64,000 nucleotides of DNA from Pseudochelatococcus sp047501465 (GCF_047501465.1 NZ_JAZDRL010000001.1:496001-560000), one strand, 5' to 3'. Positions 35,809-46,405 are shown, counted from the first letter of the stretch. Notes: generated from the sequence alone by a model not told the origin. Numbers and translations are program-made.

Positions 35809-37074
35809 ATGCCTCATCACAGCCTTCTCGATCTCGCCTTAGTTCGTCTTGATGAAGCCGCCGGTTACTTGGAAGTTGATCCGGATGTGATTGAGAAACT
35901 GCAATATCCGCGTGAGACAACCAAGGTTCGGTTGATGATCCGCATGGATGATGGCTCACGGAAATCTTTTCTCGCATGGCGTTGCCGTTATGATGATACG
36001 CGCGGCCCTACAAAGGGTGGTATCCGGTTCCACCCTGACTCCAACGAGGATGAGGTGGAAACGCTTGCATTCTGGATGATGTTCAAATGTGCGGTTATGA
36101 ACTTACCTTATGGCGGGGGTAAGGGAGCTGTATGTGTTGATCCGCGTAAGCTTTCCAAGGCTGAGCTTGAACGTCTATCTCGAGCTTATATTCAAGCTTT
36201 CGCTCGCATTGTGGGGCCAGACCGCGATATTCCAGCGCCTGATGTTTATACAAATGCAATGATCATGGGCTGGATGGCCGATGAATATTCACAAATAGTT
36301 GGACAAGCCTCTCCGGCCGTTATTACAGGTAAGCCTATTGCTCTTGGCGGTTCGGTTGGTCGTAATGATGCAACAGCGCGTGGTGGCTATTATCTAGTGA
36401 AGGATCTGGCCAGCGTGCTTGGTCTTGAAGGAAAAATGCGCGTTGCCATACAGGGTTTTGGTAATGCTGGTCAATTTATTGCATCATTACTTGCGGCTGA
36501 TAGCCACCAGATTGTCGCAGTTTCAGATTCAACAGGTGCGGTATATGCACCGGAGGGGCTTGATATAAACCTGCTGTTGCAAACAAAAGCTGATGGGTTG
36601 CCTGTTAGTAGTACCGCTGGTCGACATGGCCACCAGTTGATCAATGCTGATGACCTTGTCACTATCGACGCAGACCTCCTTGTTCCAGCAGCATTGGAAA
36701 GCATGATCCATGAGGGGAATGCATCCCATATTAAAGCAAAGGTTATTCTTGAATTAGCAAACGGCCCAATTACACCTGAGGCAGATAAAATACTTGCAGA
36801 AAAAAACATCACAGTATTGCCAGATATTCTGGCTAATGCAGGAGGTGTGACTGTATCGTATTTTGAATGGGTGCAAAATAAACAGGGCTATGCTTGGACG
36901 CTAGATGAGGTGCATGAACGGCTACGTACAATCATGGTTCGTGAAGGTCGTGCGATATTTAATATTACTCAGGAGAAGCATGTAACCTGGCGAACAGCGG
37001 CCTACATACACGCTCTCGCCCGCCTTGCATCTGCTATTGAAGCACATGGAACACAATCGTTCTTTACAAGCTAA
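35809..37074 (+). CDS. gdhA: Glu/Leu/Phe/Val dehydrogenase (glutamate dehydrogenase-type)
   Basis: A 421-residue enzyme; AGGAG lies 5 nt before the ATG at 35809. Substrate and catalytic signature: RYDDTRGPTKGGIRFHPDSN, MMFKCAVMNLPYGGGKGAVC (catalytic Lys of GGGKG) and GPDRDIPAPDVYTNAMIMGW. The NAD(P) Rossmann domain follows from about residue 205 (VAIQGFGNAGQFIASLLA), and ELANGPITPEADKIL ends the fold. It interconverts glutamate and 2-oxoglutarate plus ammonia. Leucine or valine dehydrogenase cannot be fully excluded, but length and the PAPDVYTN motif favour GDH. It stands alone after tRNA-Gly. Confidence 0.88.
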   Translation: MPHHSLLDLALVRLDEAAGYLEVDPDVIEKLQYPRETTKVRLMIRMDDGSRKSFLAWRCRYDDTRGPTKGGIRFHPDSNEDEVETLAFWMMFKCAVMNLPYGGGKGAVCVDPRKLSKAELERLSRAYIQAFARIVGPDRDIPAPDVYTNAMIMGWMADEYSQIVGQASPAVITGKPIALGGSVGRNDATARGGYYLVKDLASVLGLEGKMRVAIQGFGNAGQFIASLLAADSHQIVAVSDSTGAVYAPEGLDINLLLQTKADGLPVSSTAGRHGHQLINADDLVTIDADLLVPAALESMIHEGNASHIKAKVILELANGPITPEADKILAEKNITVLPDILANAGGVTVSYFEWVQNKQGYAWTLDEVHERLRTIMVREGRAIFNITQEKHVTWRTAAYIHALARLASAIEAHGTQSFFTS

Positions 37075-38203
37075 ATTATAAGCATTTCACAATGCAAAAA
37101 GAACGCTTTTAACGCATTGAAGCAGGGTCATCAAAGATGGCCCTCCGCGTTGCGAATAGATATCTTTGGCGCTCATCATGCACTAACTCCATTCCCCATC
37201 GGTAGCCAACTCGTGATGGAAACGCAAACCCAGCAGATTGCCACTCTGCTCGCGCTGTTGAAGATATCCAGATTTGCATCGATAGCTCCTCCTGACAGTG
37301 CGAAACCATCAGCTATAAAGCCTGCGCACTGAATGATCTTCCTTCTATTTCCGATAACATCGCCAGACCTCAAAGTTCTTGCACTACCCCCCGGCTGGTT
37401 CATTGCAATCAGCACGCCATAGCACGCGAAGCTGTCGGTAGGGGATCGCAGTAGCCGGCGATTGCCTCGTTTATATTTGGCGCGCTGATCGAAACAGGAG
37501 GCTTCGGTGTTGATAGCTTCTGGAGAGAGGGCTGTTGTAGTGCTTGACCTCCTTGCGCGGAGCCTCGGAGATTATATGCATGGAATATTTCGTCGCCGAA
37601 TAAATCGCGTCGATGGCGATGCGCAAATGTCCCGCGACCAATAACACATTGATGGATTGGACGTTTTTCTGCTTCTTGAAATACGACAGTGCCGCCGCAA
37701 CTCCAAAGAACGTCCTTGTTTACGTCGATGTATTGGCTTTACTCATCGAACCGGACACTTCGAGAGCGAGCATCATAAAACGCACGTTGGTTATTACGTC
37801 GATACGATCCCGTCTGGCATGGGCATCCTTGACGAAGGATTCATGCTCGCGGTGGGGGGTGTCAACCTGGAAAGCCGAGGTGTTATCGGCGCCCGATTCA
37901 ATGACCACGGCATAAAGATGAGCCTTATGCCGCAAGTTAATGAGGATGCCCCGTAATTTATTCAACAGCATAAATACGATGCTGCCAGTATGAAAAATAT
38001 ACCCGTTTATCTCTAAGTGCTTCATTTCTTCTATGGATTTGAGATGGTTCGTTTGAATATTATATGAATTTGTTGTGCAAAGCTGCTACAACGGCTTGAA
38101 GATGGTTAATGTTTTGATAAATGTTGTTGGTTAAAGAGTTTGCACTGATCGTCCCCGTTTTCCAAAGCGGGCTTTATATACTTTGCGAGACTGGAAGAGC
38201 GAT
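37075..38203. other. Decayed region before the autotransporter
   Basis: No intact gene. The minus strand holds several open stretches that look like one broken coding region, e.g. AALSYFKKQKNVQSINVLLV then AGHLRIAIDAIYSATKYSMH (near 37600-37700), GFIADGFALSGGAIDANLDI (near 37270-37330) and WGMELVHDERQRYLFATRRA (near 37120-37190). I do not recognise the family. The last ~150 nt are AT-rich and likely carry the autotransporter promoter. Confidence 0.4.
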
Positions 38204-41200
38204 ATGACCGTTTCAAAACCATCACGGATTGCGCGCTATGTGTTGCTGACGGGCGTGTCGCTGTTGTCGCTGTCTTGTATCGTGAGGCCATCTGCTGTTC
38301 TGGCGCAGGTTGTCATTGATGGAGCCGATGAAACGGTTATCGGTACCGGTGGGGGCACCAAGGCGTCTCCGTGGGCGGTTGGCGGCGCTCTGACTGTTGG
38401 CAATACGAGTACAGGCAGTCTGTCGATCACGGATGGCGGCAAGGTCACAAATACAGATGGCCGGATTGGCTCCGCTGCCGGCTCAGATGGTACAGTGACG
38501 GTTTCTGGTTCTGGCTCCAGCTGGGTCAATTCCGGCGTGCTGTATGTTGGCAATTCTGGGAAGGGCATTCTGTCGATCACGAATGGCGGTAAGGTTACCA
38601 ATGCAGGGGGCGCCATTGGCACCGTTGCCGGCTCCGAGGGTACAGTGACGGTTTCTGGTTCTGGCTCCAGCTGGGAGGGTTCCGGCGCTCTGACTGTTGG
38701 CAGTTCTGGCACTGGTAGTCTGTCGATCACGGATGGTGGTAAGGTTACAAATACATGGGGCTATATTGGCTCCGCTGCCGGCTCCGAGGGTACAGTGACG
38801 GTTGCTGGTTCTGGTTCCAGCTGGGAGAATTCTAGCGACCTGTATGTTGGCTATTCGGGTAAGGGCAGCCTGTCGATCACGGATGGCGGCAAGGTCACAA
38901 ATACACAGGGCTACATTGGCTCCGGTTCTGGCTCCGAGGGTACAGTGACGGTTGATGGGTCTGGTTCCAGCTGGGAGAATTCTGGCCAGCTGTATGTTGG
39001 CTATTCTGGGAAGGGCAGTCTGTCGATCACAGATGGCGGTAAGGTCACAAATACAGCGGGCATTATTGGCTCTCAGACTGGCTCCGACGGTACAGCGACT
39101 GTTGCCGGGTCTGGCTCCGTCTGGGTCAATTCCAGCTATCTGCGTATTGGCAATTCTGGGAAGGGCAGTCTGTCGATCACGGATGGCGGTACGGTTACAA
39201 ATACAATCGGCACCATTGGCTCCGCTACTGGGTCCGACGGTACAGTGACGGTTTCTGGTTCTGGCTCCAGCTGGGTGAGTTCTGGCCAGCTGACTGTTGG
39301 CCTTTCTGGCAAGGGCAGTCTGTCGATCACAGATGGCGGTAAGGTCACAAATACAGTGGGTGTCATTGGCTCCGGTTCTGGCTCCGAGGGTACAGTGACG
39401 GTTGCTGGTTTTGGCTCCAGCTGGGTCAATTCCGGCAACCTGTATGTTGGCAATTCTGGTAAAGGCAGTCTGTCGATCACAGATGGCGGTAAGGTTACAA
39501 ATATAACAGGCTACATTGGCTACGCTGCCGGCTCCGACGGTACAGTGACGGTTGATGGTTCTGGCTCCAGCTGGGAGAATTCTGGCCAGCTGTATGTTGG
39601 CTTTTCTGGCAAGGGCAGTCTGTCGATCACAGATGGCGGTAAGGTCACAAATACAGTGGGTGTCATTGGCTTCGGTTCTGGCTCCGAGGGTACAGTGACA
39701 GTTGATGGGGTTGGCTCCAGCTGGGAGAGTTCTGGCCAGCTGATTGTTGGCAATTCTGGTAAAGGCAGTCTGTCGATTGCTGGTGGCGGTAAGGTTACAA
39801 ATACAGGGGGTATCATTGGCACTGCTCCTGGCTCCGACGGTATAGTGACGGTTTCTGGGGCTGGTTCCAGTTGGGAGAATTCTGGCACGCTGTATGTCGG
39901 CAATTCCGGCACTGGCCTTGGCCTTCTGTCGATCATGGATGGTGGTCTTGTGCGGGCTTCTTCGGTGACGATTGCCTTGGGTGCCAGCTCAACCGGTACG
40001 CTCAATATTGGTGGTGCTGTGTTTGGTCCTGCCGGTGTTGCGGGTGTGCTTGATACGGCCAGTGTTGCGTTTGGTGCTGGCACAGGTGCGCTTGTTTTCA
40101 ACCATTCCGGTGCGACCACGTTCGGTGCTGCGATTTCGGGGGCTTCTCCTGGGTCCGTTATTCGCCATCTGTCCGGCACGACCAATCTGACAGGAAAGGG
40201 CGCGGGCTTTACGGGCGAGGTTCTTGTTTCTGGCGGTGAGCTGCGTGTCAACGCTGGCGGAACGCTGGGAAGTGGCAATGGCGTCCTCGGTGATGAGGAT
40301 GGCTCGAATGGTACGGTTGTTGTTGATGGTGCCGGCTCAAAATGGACCCTTTCAGATGGCCTTTCAGTCGGCAAGAACGGCAGCGGTACGCTCGCGATCA
40401 CGAATGGCGGTGAGGTTAGCGTCACGAATGATGTCCAGGTTGCTGTCGCAGGCCTTGTTTCCGGGGCCATCAATGTTGAAGGCGCAGGATCGAAGCTGGT
40501 TGCTTCCAGCAATATCACGGTGGGTGATAACGGCACTGGCAGTTTGTCGATCACGGATGGCGGTAAGGTCACCAATGCAGGGGGCACCATTGCCTACCTT
40601 ACTGGCTCAGAAGGTACCGTGACGGTTTCTGGTGCTGGTTCCAGTTGGGAAAATTCCGGCACATTGTCTGTTGGCACTTTTGGCAAGGGCAGCCTATCGA
40701 TCACGGCTGGCGGTAAGGTCACAAATACAACGGGTACTATTGGCAACATTGCTGGCGCAGACGGTACCGTGACGGTTTCTGGTGCTGGTTCCAGCTGGGT
40801 GAGTTCCGGCGGGTTGACGGTTGGCGGGGATGATAGCAAGGGCAGCCTGTCGATCACGAATGGCGGTGAAGTCTCAAATACATGGGGCGCTATTGGCGAT
40901 TATATTGACGCAGAAGGTACAGTAACGGTTGATGGAGCGGGCTCCAGTTGGGCCAATTCCGACGACCTGACTGTCGGCGGATATGGCAAGGGCAGTCTGT
41001 CGATTACGAATGGCGGTAAGGTTACCAATGCAGGGGGCACTCTTGGCTTCCGAGCTGGCTCAGAAGGTATAGTGACGATTGCTGGTTCTGGCTCCAGTTG
41101 GGAGAGTTCCAGCAGTGTTACGGTTGGTGATAGTGGGGGTGGTACGCTTCGGCTTACGGCTGGTGGTTTTGCCAGCGTTGTGGGCAATGTTTCTCTTGCG

Positions 41201-44200
41201 TCTGAAGTTGGTTCGAGCGGCAAGCTCATTATTGGCGATGAGCTTGATGGCAGCAAGGGGGCAGGTACGTTCTCTGCCGGGGTGCTGAACTTTGGTCTTG
41301 GTGATGCAGAGCTCATCTTTAACCACTCTGCGCTGGATTCTTCGCCGGCGATTTTTACGGCGTCGATGTCCGGCGGGATGGGGACGGCGACGCTCAAGCA
41401 GCTCTCGGGCACCACGCTGCTGAAGGGTGATAGCTCCGGGTTTGAAGGTGATATCGAGATTTCTGGCGGCAAGCTGCTTGTCGGGAATGCCAGCACCGAT
41501 AAGCTCGCTGGCAATATCTATGTTGATAGCAATGGCACGCTGGGCGGTTCGGGCGAGGTTGTCGGCAATGTCAGAGTTGATGGCACGCTTTCTGCCGGTA
41601 ACAGCCCGGGCACACTCACCATCGATGGCAATCTCGAACTGATGGGCAGCTCGACCTCTGTGTTTGAGCTGAATGCGCCCGGTATCGTGGGTGGTGCCCA
41701 GAACGACCTTGTGAGGGTGACAGGCAACCTGACCCTCGGCGGCGATCTGAATGTAACGGTGGGGTCCGGCGGCTATTATCGGCTGTTTGAATACGGCAAT
41801 CTCGAAGGCGGCTCCTTCGGCGGCAAAAGCATTACAGGCACAGGCGGGTTTGTCGTCGATGATTCTGAACTGCAGATGGGCATCCCCAACCAGATCAATC
41901 TGGTTGTGCTGGGGGCTGGCCAGAACCTGCAGTTCTGGGATGGCGAGGATATCTTCGGGAATGGCATTGTTGATGGCGGCTCGGCCTTATGGCAAACCGG
42001 CACCACCAACTGGACCGGCCAGCCGGGCCAGGCCGAGATCAATGGCAGCTGGATGGGTGCTGGTACTGTAGCCGTTTTCGCTGGCATGGCAGGCACCGTT
42101 ACGGTTGATGGCGAACAATCGTTCGATACGCTGCAGTTCAATGTCGATGGTTATGTTGTGACCGGTGACCAGCTTGCGATTGCGCCCGCATCAGGTTCTG
42201 CCGGCAGTATCAATGTTGGCAGCGGCATTACGGCGCTGGTTGAATCCGCGCTCAAAAATGGCTCTGGCACCAATGTACTGCGCAAGGTGGGTGGCGGTAC
42301 GCTGGAGCTTGCCGGGGTCAACACCTATTCCGGCGGCACGGTTGTGGAGGCGGGTGTTCTGCGTCCGCTTGCCGGCAGCACGCTTGGCGCGCCTTTCAGC
42401 GATATCACGGTTGAGGGCGGCGAGCTGCAAATCGGCGCTGGTGTTGCGGTTGCCAATTCTCAGGCTGTTGTGGGGCAGGGTGTTGGTGCCAACGGGCTTG
42501 TGAGCGTGTCTGGTGCAGGCGCGGCGTTGCTTCTCAACACGATCACGATCGGCCAGAACGGGGCTGGTGCGGTGACGGTGGCGAATGACGGCGTTGTGTC
42601 GGTCCCCAGTGGTGGCGTCCTCATGGCGGTTGGTGCCGGCTCTTCCGGCACGCTCAATATTGGCGCCGATGCAGCCAGCGCGGCTGCAGCTGCGGGCCAG
42701 CTTGATGCCGGCACGATTGCTTTTGGTGACGGTGCGGGCAGCCTGGTGTTCAATTATACAGGTGCGAATACGTTTAACACCGCGCTTTCTGGTGGCACGT
42801 CTCTTTCGGGCATCAAGCACCTTGCCGGCACCACGACGTTGACGGCGAACAGCGCCAGCTTCGGCGGCACCTCAACGCTTTCCGGCGGTTCGATGATTGT
42901 GAATGGCCAGCTTGGCGGGGTGCTGAATGTTGGCACGGGCGGCACGTTGGCGGGGCAGGGCGCTGTTGCCACGGCCCAGGTGGCGGGCAATCTGCTTGGC
43001 AGCATCGGCAGCACGTTTGGTATCGATACGCTGACGCTTGCCTCCACGGCCTCTGTCGGTTTGACGGTGCCCACTGGCTCTTCGGCCACGTCAGCGCCTG
43101 CTTTCAAGGGCACCACGGCGGTGCTTGGCGGCGCGATCACGGATGTTGCCTTGCCAACCGGCTTCTCTGTGGGCGATCAGGATGCATCTTTCTACGTGTT
43201 CTCGTACACCAACCGCTCAGGTGAGATCGTTGTGGCGGATAGCGTGAAGGCGGCCTATGCGGGGTCTGATTTTACGTTTGGTCCGGTTGAATACGGTTAT
43301 CTGGTGCTCAAGTCCAAATCGCAGCAGCCAGGCGGAACGGAGCATGTGTTCAACTATGACACGAACCCCAATCCGCGCCTGTGGAGCGGTGTCTCGCACA
43401 CCTTTGTGGATGGCACGCCGTGGATCCACGACAAGGCGACGTTTGAGGGCACGGCCACGGGCCGCCCTGCCATCCCGGTTGAAGGTCGCATTCTGCTGGG
43501 CGGCCTGACCGTTACTGGTCCGGGCTATGTCTTCAACGATTACGGCAATCCTGTTGCGCCGGCGGTGTTCTCGCTTGCGCCGCTTGATGGGTCGGACAGC
43601 ATCACGTTCAGGGTGGCTTCCGCTGCTTCTGCGGATGTGGCCATTCCCCTGGCTGGCAGCAACTTCCGGAAGACGGGTGACGGTAGCCTGACGTTGTCAG
43701 CGCAGAGCAACGAATACAAGGGCACGGGCACGCTCACTGAGGGCACGCTGAACATCACGGGCGACTTCTCCCAGGCTACGTTTGTTGCCGATGGCGGTTT
43801 GCTGCGCGTCAACGGCCAGGCGGGTGCGGTGACGGTGAATGCCAACGGTGTGCTTGAAGGGCAGGCCAATGCGTTGCCGGCGAATAAGGTGAACATCGCA
43901 TCGCTGACGGTGAATGGCGGCACGTTCAAGCCGGGGAATGAGAATTCGCCGGGGACGATCCGGCTTGGCTCCTATGTTCAGAACGGTGGTACGATTGCGT
44001 TTGAGCCTGGGGATCTGATTGCTGTATCAGCGGGTTTTGGCGGCACGCATGATGGCCGTGCGATCTTTTCGCGCGCCAGTGACGGGGCACCGGTCACGCT
44101 GTCTCTGATGGATGGGCGCGGCTACACCTTCGGCAATCGGTATGTTTTTGTGACGGCGGACAACGGCGTGAGTTTTGCAACGCCTGATGCGGTACAGGTG

Positions 44201-45430
44201 CTTGAAGTTGGCCGCAGCCGGTTGTTCTCGCAGTTCAAGGCCGAGGCGGTTGGCAACGTGGGCCAGTTCTATCTTGAGCGCACCCGCTCGTTTACGGATG
44301 TTGCGTGGACGGTTAACCAGTTTGCGGTTGGGCGTGCGCTTGATGCGACGGGGGTTGATGGGCACAGTGCTGTCAGCCGGTTGTATAATGCGATTGCTTC
44401 TGCCTCGAACGATCAGGCCTTTGATGTGCGTCTGGCGTTTGATCAGGTCTCGGGTCAGATCCATGCAGCAACGCAGGGTGTGCTGATTGATGAAAGCCGT
44501 CATCTGCGGGATGCGCTCAACACGCGCACCCGTGTTTCGCTGGATGGCAAGGGTTCTGTTGCGCAGGCGGATCGCCGTCTGTCCGGCTCTGGTGCGGATA
44601 TCGGGCTTTGGGGCCAGGGTTATGGCAGCTGGGGCAATGCGGGCCAGTTGGGGCAGGGGTCGCGTCTTGATCTGTCGACTGCCGGTTTTGTGCTTGGTGG
44701 TGATGGTGCGGTTGGCGACAACTGGCGGCTTGGTTTTGCGGGCGGCTACGGCACGAGCGAGATCAGGAACAATGCTCTTCTGAGCCAGTCTGATGTCGAC
44801 AACTACCACGCTGCGATTTACGGCGGCGGACGTTTTGGTGCGCTTGGTGTGCAGTTTGGGGTTGGGCATACGTGGCATAGCATTGATGTATCGCGTCAGT
44901 TGAATGTTGCGTCGCTTGGGCTGCGTGATGGTCAATATTCGCAATATGACGCGCGGACATTGCAGGTTTATGGGGAGGCGAGCTACACGTTTGGTGTGCA
45001 GTCCGTCACGGCTGAGCCGTTTGTCAACCTTGCGTATGTTGCGTATCGAGGGGACGGGATTGAAGAGCGTGACCTTGGTTTAGGCACGGGGCTTTATGGG
45101 CATACGTCGGATGCGAATACGGGTTTTTCGACGGCTGGTGTGCGTTTATCGCATGATTATTCTGTTGGTAGCGTGGAGGGCCGGGTGCACGGCACGGTTG
45201 GCTGGCGCTATGCCTTTGGAGACATCAGGCCGCGTGCTGCGTTCGTGTCGGCGCAGACAGGTGCTTTCTCGATTATCGGAACGCCGCTAGCGCAGAATGC
45301 GCTGGTTCTTGGGTTGGGTGGCGACATCGGGATCGGCACGACAACGCGCCTTGGGGTTTCCTACAGCGGGCAAATAGCCAAAAACGCCCAGGACCACGGC
45401 GTCAAGGGATATATGACCGTCAACTTCTAG
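38204..45430 (+). CDS. Giant autotransporter (type Va secretion) with T5SS/PEP-CTERM-type repeats
   Basis: A 2,408-residue protein from ATG 38204 (the frame opens at 38183). Signal peptide ARYVLLTGVSLLSLSCIVRP-SAVLA. The passenger has two arrays of 50-residue units (e.g. GKGSLSITDGGKVTNTAG, GSDGTVTVSGSGSSW) that match the T5SS/PEP-CTERM-associated strand-loop-strand repeat, plus autotransporter-associated beta-strand repeats (VGGGTLELAGVNTYSGGTVV). Residues from about 2130 form the beta-barrel (GADIGLWGQGYGSWGNAGQL) and it ends in the outer-membrane signature ...MTVNF. The passenger crosses the outer membrane through its own barrel; adhesion or biofilm is the usual role but is inferred. No phage or IS interrupts it. 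Confidence 0.93.
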   Translation: MTVSKPSRIARYVLLTGVSLLSLSCIVRPSAVLAQVVIDGADETVIGTGGGTKASPWAVGGALTVGNTSTGSLSITDGGKVTNTDGRIGSAAGSDGTVTVSGSGSSWVNSGVLYVGNSGKGILSITNGGKVTNAGGAIGTVAGSEGTVTVSGSGSSWEGSGALTVGSSGTGSLSITDGGKVTNTWGYIGSAAGSEGTVTVAGSGSSWENSSDLYVGYSGKGSLSITDGGKVTNTQGYIGSGSGSEGTVTVDGSGSSWENSGQLYVGYSGKGSLSITDGGKVTNTAGIIGSQTGSDGTATVAGSGSVWVNSSYLRIGNSGKGSLSITDGGTVTNTIGTIGSATGSDGTVTVSGSGSSWVSSGQLTVGLSGKGSLSITDGGKVTNTVGVIGSGSGSEGTVTVAGFGSSWVNSGNLYVGNSGKGSLSITDGGKVTNITGYIGYAAGSDGTVTVDGSGSSWENSGQLYVGFSGKGSLSITDGGKVTNTVGVIGFGSGSEGTVTVDGVGSSWESSGQLIVGNSGKGSLSIAGGGKVTNTGGIIGTAPGSDGIVTVSGAGSSWENSGTLYVGNSGTGLGLLSIMDGGLVRASSVTIALGASSTGTLNIGGAVFGPAGVAGVLDTASVAFGAGTGALVFNHSGATTFGAAISGASPGSVIRHLSGTTNLTGKGAGFTGEVLVSGGELRVNAGGTLGSGNGVLGDEDGSNGTVVVDGAGSKWTLSDGLSVGKNGSGTLAITNGGEVSVTNDVQVAVAGLVSGAINVEGAGSKLVASSNITVGDNGTGSLSITDGGKVTNAGGTIAYLTGSEGTVTVSGAGSSWENSGTLSVGTFGKGSLSITAGGKVTNTTGTIGNIAGADGTVTVSGAGSSWVSSGGLTVGGDDSKGSLSITNGGEVSNTWGAIGDYIDAEGTVTVDGAGSSWANSDDLTVGGYGKGSLSITNGGKVTNAGGTLGFRAGSEGIVTIAGSGSSWESSSSVTVGDSGGGTLRLTAGGFASVVGNVSLASEVGSSGKLIIGDELDGSKGAGTFSAGVLNFGLGDAELIFNHSALDSSPAIFTASMSGGMGTATLKQLSGTTLLKGDSSGFEGDIEISGGKLLVGNASTDKLAGNIYVDSNGTLGGSGEVVGNVRVDGTLSAGNSPGTLTIDGNLELMGSSTSVFELNAPGIVGGAQNDLVRVTGNLTLGGDLNVTVGSGGYYRLFEYGNLEGGSFGGKSITGTGGFVVDDSELQMGIPNQINLVVLGAGQNLQFWDGEDIFGNGIVDGGSALWQTGTTNWTGQPGQAEINGSWMGAGTVAVFAGMAGTVTVDGEQSFDTLQFNVDGYVVTGDQLAIAPASGSAGSINVGSGITALVESALKNGSGTNVLRKVGGGTLELAGVNTYSGGTVVEAGVLRPLAGSTLGAPFSDITVEGGELQIGAGVAVANSQAVVGQGVGANGLVSVSGAGAALLLNTITIGQNGAGAVTVANDGVVSVPSGGVLMAVGAGSSGTLNIGADAASAAAAAGQLDAGTIAFGDGAGSLVFNYTGANTFNTALSGGTSLSGIKHLAGTTTLTANSASFGGTSTLSGGSMIVNGQLGGVLNVGTGGTLAGQGAVATAQVAGNLLGSIGSTFGIDTLTLASTASVGLTVPTGSSATSAPAFKGTTAVLGGAITDVALPTGFSVGDQDASFYVFSYTNRSGEIVVADSVKAAYAGSDFTFGPVEYGYLVLKSKSQQPGGTEHVFNYDTNPNPRLWSGVSHTFVDGTPWIHDKATFEGTATGRPAIPVEGRILLGGLTVTGPGYVFNDYGNPVAPAVFSLAPLDGSDSITFRVASAASADVAIPLAGSNFRKTGDGSLTLSAQSNEYKGTGTLTEGTLNITGDFSQATFVADGGLLRVNGQAGAVTVNANGVLEGQANALPANKVNIASLTVNGGTFKPGNENSPGTIRLGSYVQNGGTIAFEPGDLIAVSAGFGGTHDGRAIFSRASDGAPVTLSLMDGRGYTFGNRYVFVTADNGVSFATPDAVQVLEVGRSRLFSQFKAEAVGNVGQFYLERTRSFTDVAWTVNQFAVGRALDATGVDGHSAVSRLYNAIASASNDQAFDVRLAFDQVSGQIHAATQGVLIDESRHLRDALNTRTRVSLDGKGSVAQADRRLSGSGADIGLWGQGYGSWGNAGQLGQGSRLDLSTAGFVLGGDGAVGDNWRLGFAGGYGTSEIRNNALLSQSDVDNYHAAIYGGGRFGALGVQFGVGHTWHSIDVSRQLNVASLGLRDGQYSQYDARTLQVYGEASYTFGVQSVTAEPFVNLAYVAYRGDGIEERDLGLGTGLYGHTSDANTGFSTAGVRLSHDYSVGSVEGRVHGTVGWRYAFGDIRPRAAFVSAQTGAFSIIGTPLAQNALVLGLGGDIGIGTTTRLGVSYSGQIAKNAQDHGVKGYMTVNF
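38390..39930 (+). repeat. First array of ~10 150-bp repeats in the autotransporter
   Basis: TGTCGATCAC recurs every 150 bp (38421, 38571, 38721, 38871, 39021, 39171, 39321, 39471, 39621; a variant at 39771). Units are highly similar in DNA, which allows recombination between copies and changes in passenger length without loss of frame. Confidence 0.92.
40515..41130 (+). repeat. Second array of four 150-bp repeats in the autotransporter
   Basis: The same unit reappears after a ~580-bp break occupied by another beta-strand repeat region. These copies carry more substitutions (GAGSSW instead of GSGSSW) and one unit is lengthened, so this array is older or under different selection. Confidence 0.85.
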
Positions 45431-45855
45431 GGCGGTCCGGTTTATGCTGGAGCAGCTTGCGTGCAATGTGATGATCAAACAAACGCAAGCTGCCAAAAAA
45501 ACAAAAAGACAAACCGCACAAAAATACCGGCTGAAGGCGTAAGGATAAAGGGGAGATAATATACGTATAGAGCTGAGGCCGACCAAAGCGATAGCCGCGT
45601 TATTAAGAAAAAACCGTACTGGCGCATCATTAGGCTATGGAAGGCACAACATGCTCTCCAATCAGCTGGCTAAACCCATAATTGTTTCGCTAGGGTAGCC
45701 GAGGAAATACTCTGGTTGATAACGGCGTTCAGCATGAGTTATATAGGATTCGTGTAAGACGTGTTATGGAACCATTGGATTGAATTCTGTTATGACGTTG
45801 GACTGACTACCGCTTCTTTCTCTTTCTTTTCCAAGAAAGAAATCGCAGGCAGCCT
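45431..45855. other. Intergenic region after the autotransporter
   Basis: No gene. An 11-bp stem with a 20-nt loop (45452-45462/45483-45493, GCAGCTTGCGT with ACGCAAGCTGC) follows the stop codon. It is trailed by A, not T, on the plus strand, so it is not a standard terminator; it may mark the transcript end in another way. Confidence 0.5.
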
Positions 45856-46365
45856 TTAACGGTGGCGTAGTGCGCCCACTGCAGCGATGCCAGCGAGAGC
45901 TAGAGACACCAGTACATTCCATCCAGCCAGTGATAATCCGCCCAGACGCCATGCAGCTTCATCGCAGCGCGTAACCTGTACTGTCTGGAGACGTTGCAGA
46001 AAAGCGTCAGCGTCGTTAACGATGGAGAGCGTGCCGCTGCAACTTTCCAATCCGCTCCAGAACTTCCACTCAACACCAGCATGGAAAGCAGCCACGCCGG
46101 CACCAACCAGGAACCCCAGTGCGAGCATACCAAGCAGCACGCGTGCTACTGCGGCTGATGCCGAGGCAGGCCGTGCACAGTAAGCTGCGACTACACTAAC
46201 CGGAATGGCCGCATAAAACGGCCATCGTTGGATCAAGCACAGCGGACATGGTGGCAGATGCATCACGAACTGGAAGTAAAACGCTCCCGCAATAGCTAAA
46301 GTCGAAATGACAAGCACAACAATGGCTGCGTTAAAGGCAGCTGCATTTCCACGCAATGATAGCAT
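45856..46365 (-). CDS. dsbB: Disulfide bond formation protein DsbB-like
   Basis: A 169-residue membrane protein; GGGAG lies 5-6 nt before the ATG at 46365, and longer in-frame starts (46386, 46431) lack such a site. First redox pair CPLC in MHLPPCPLCLIQRWPFY, second pair in LESCSGTLS and VTRCDEAAWRL. Four hydrophobic segments. It reoxidises a periplasmic thiol oxidase using quinone. Only 40 nt separate it from the YqaA-type gene upstream, so they are likely co-transcribed, an arrangement seen in related bacteria. Confidence 0.85.
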   Translation of the reverse strand: MLSLRGNAAAFNAAIVVLVISTLAIAGAFYFQFVMHLPPCPLCLIQRWPFYAAIPVSVVAAYCARPASASAAVARVLLGMLALGFLVGAGVAAFHAGVEWKFWSGLESCSGTLSIVNDADAFLQRLQTVQVTRCDEAAWRLGGLSLAGWNVLVSLALAGIAAVGALRHR

Positions 46366-46405
46366 ATCTGCTCCCGGGATAATCATGGCCAGTAAAGTGC
46401 AAGCG

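Noticed and set aside
27320..41130. CRISPR-like appearance of 102-bp and 150-bp repeats
   Set aside because: Both are coding, in frame, with no unique spacers between short repeats and no cas genes in the window.
45452..45493. Hairpin after the autotransporter as a Rho-independent terminator
   Set aside because: The stem is followed by A-runs on the plus strand, not T-runs, and the loop is long.
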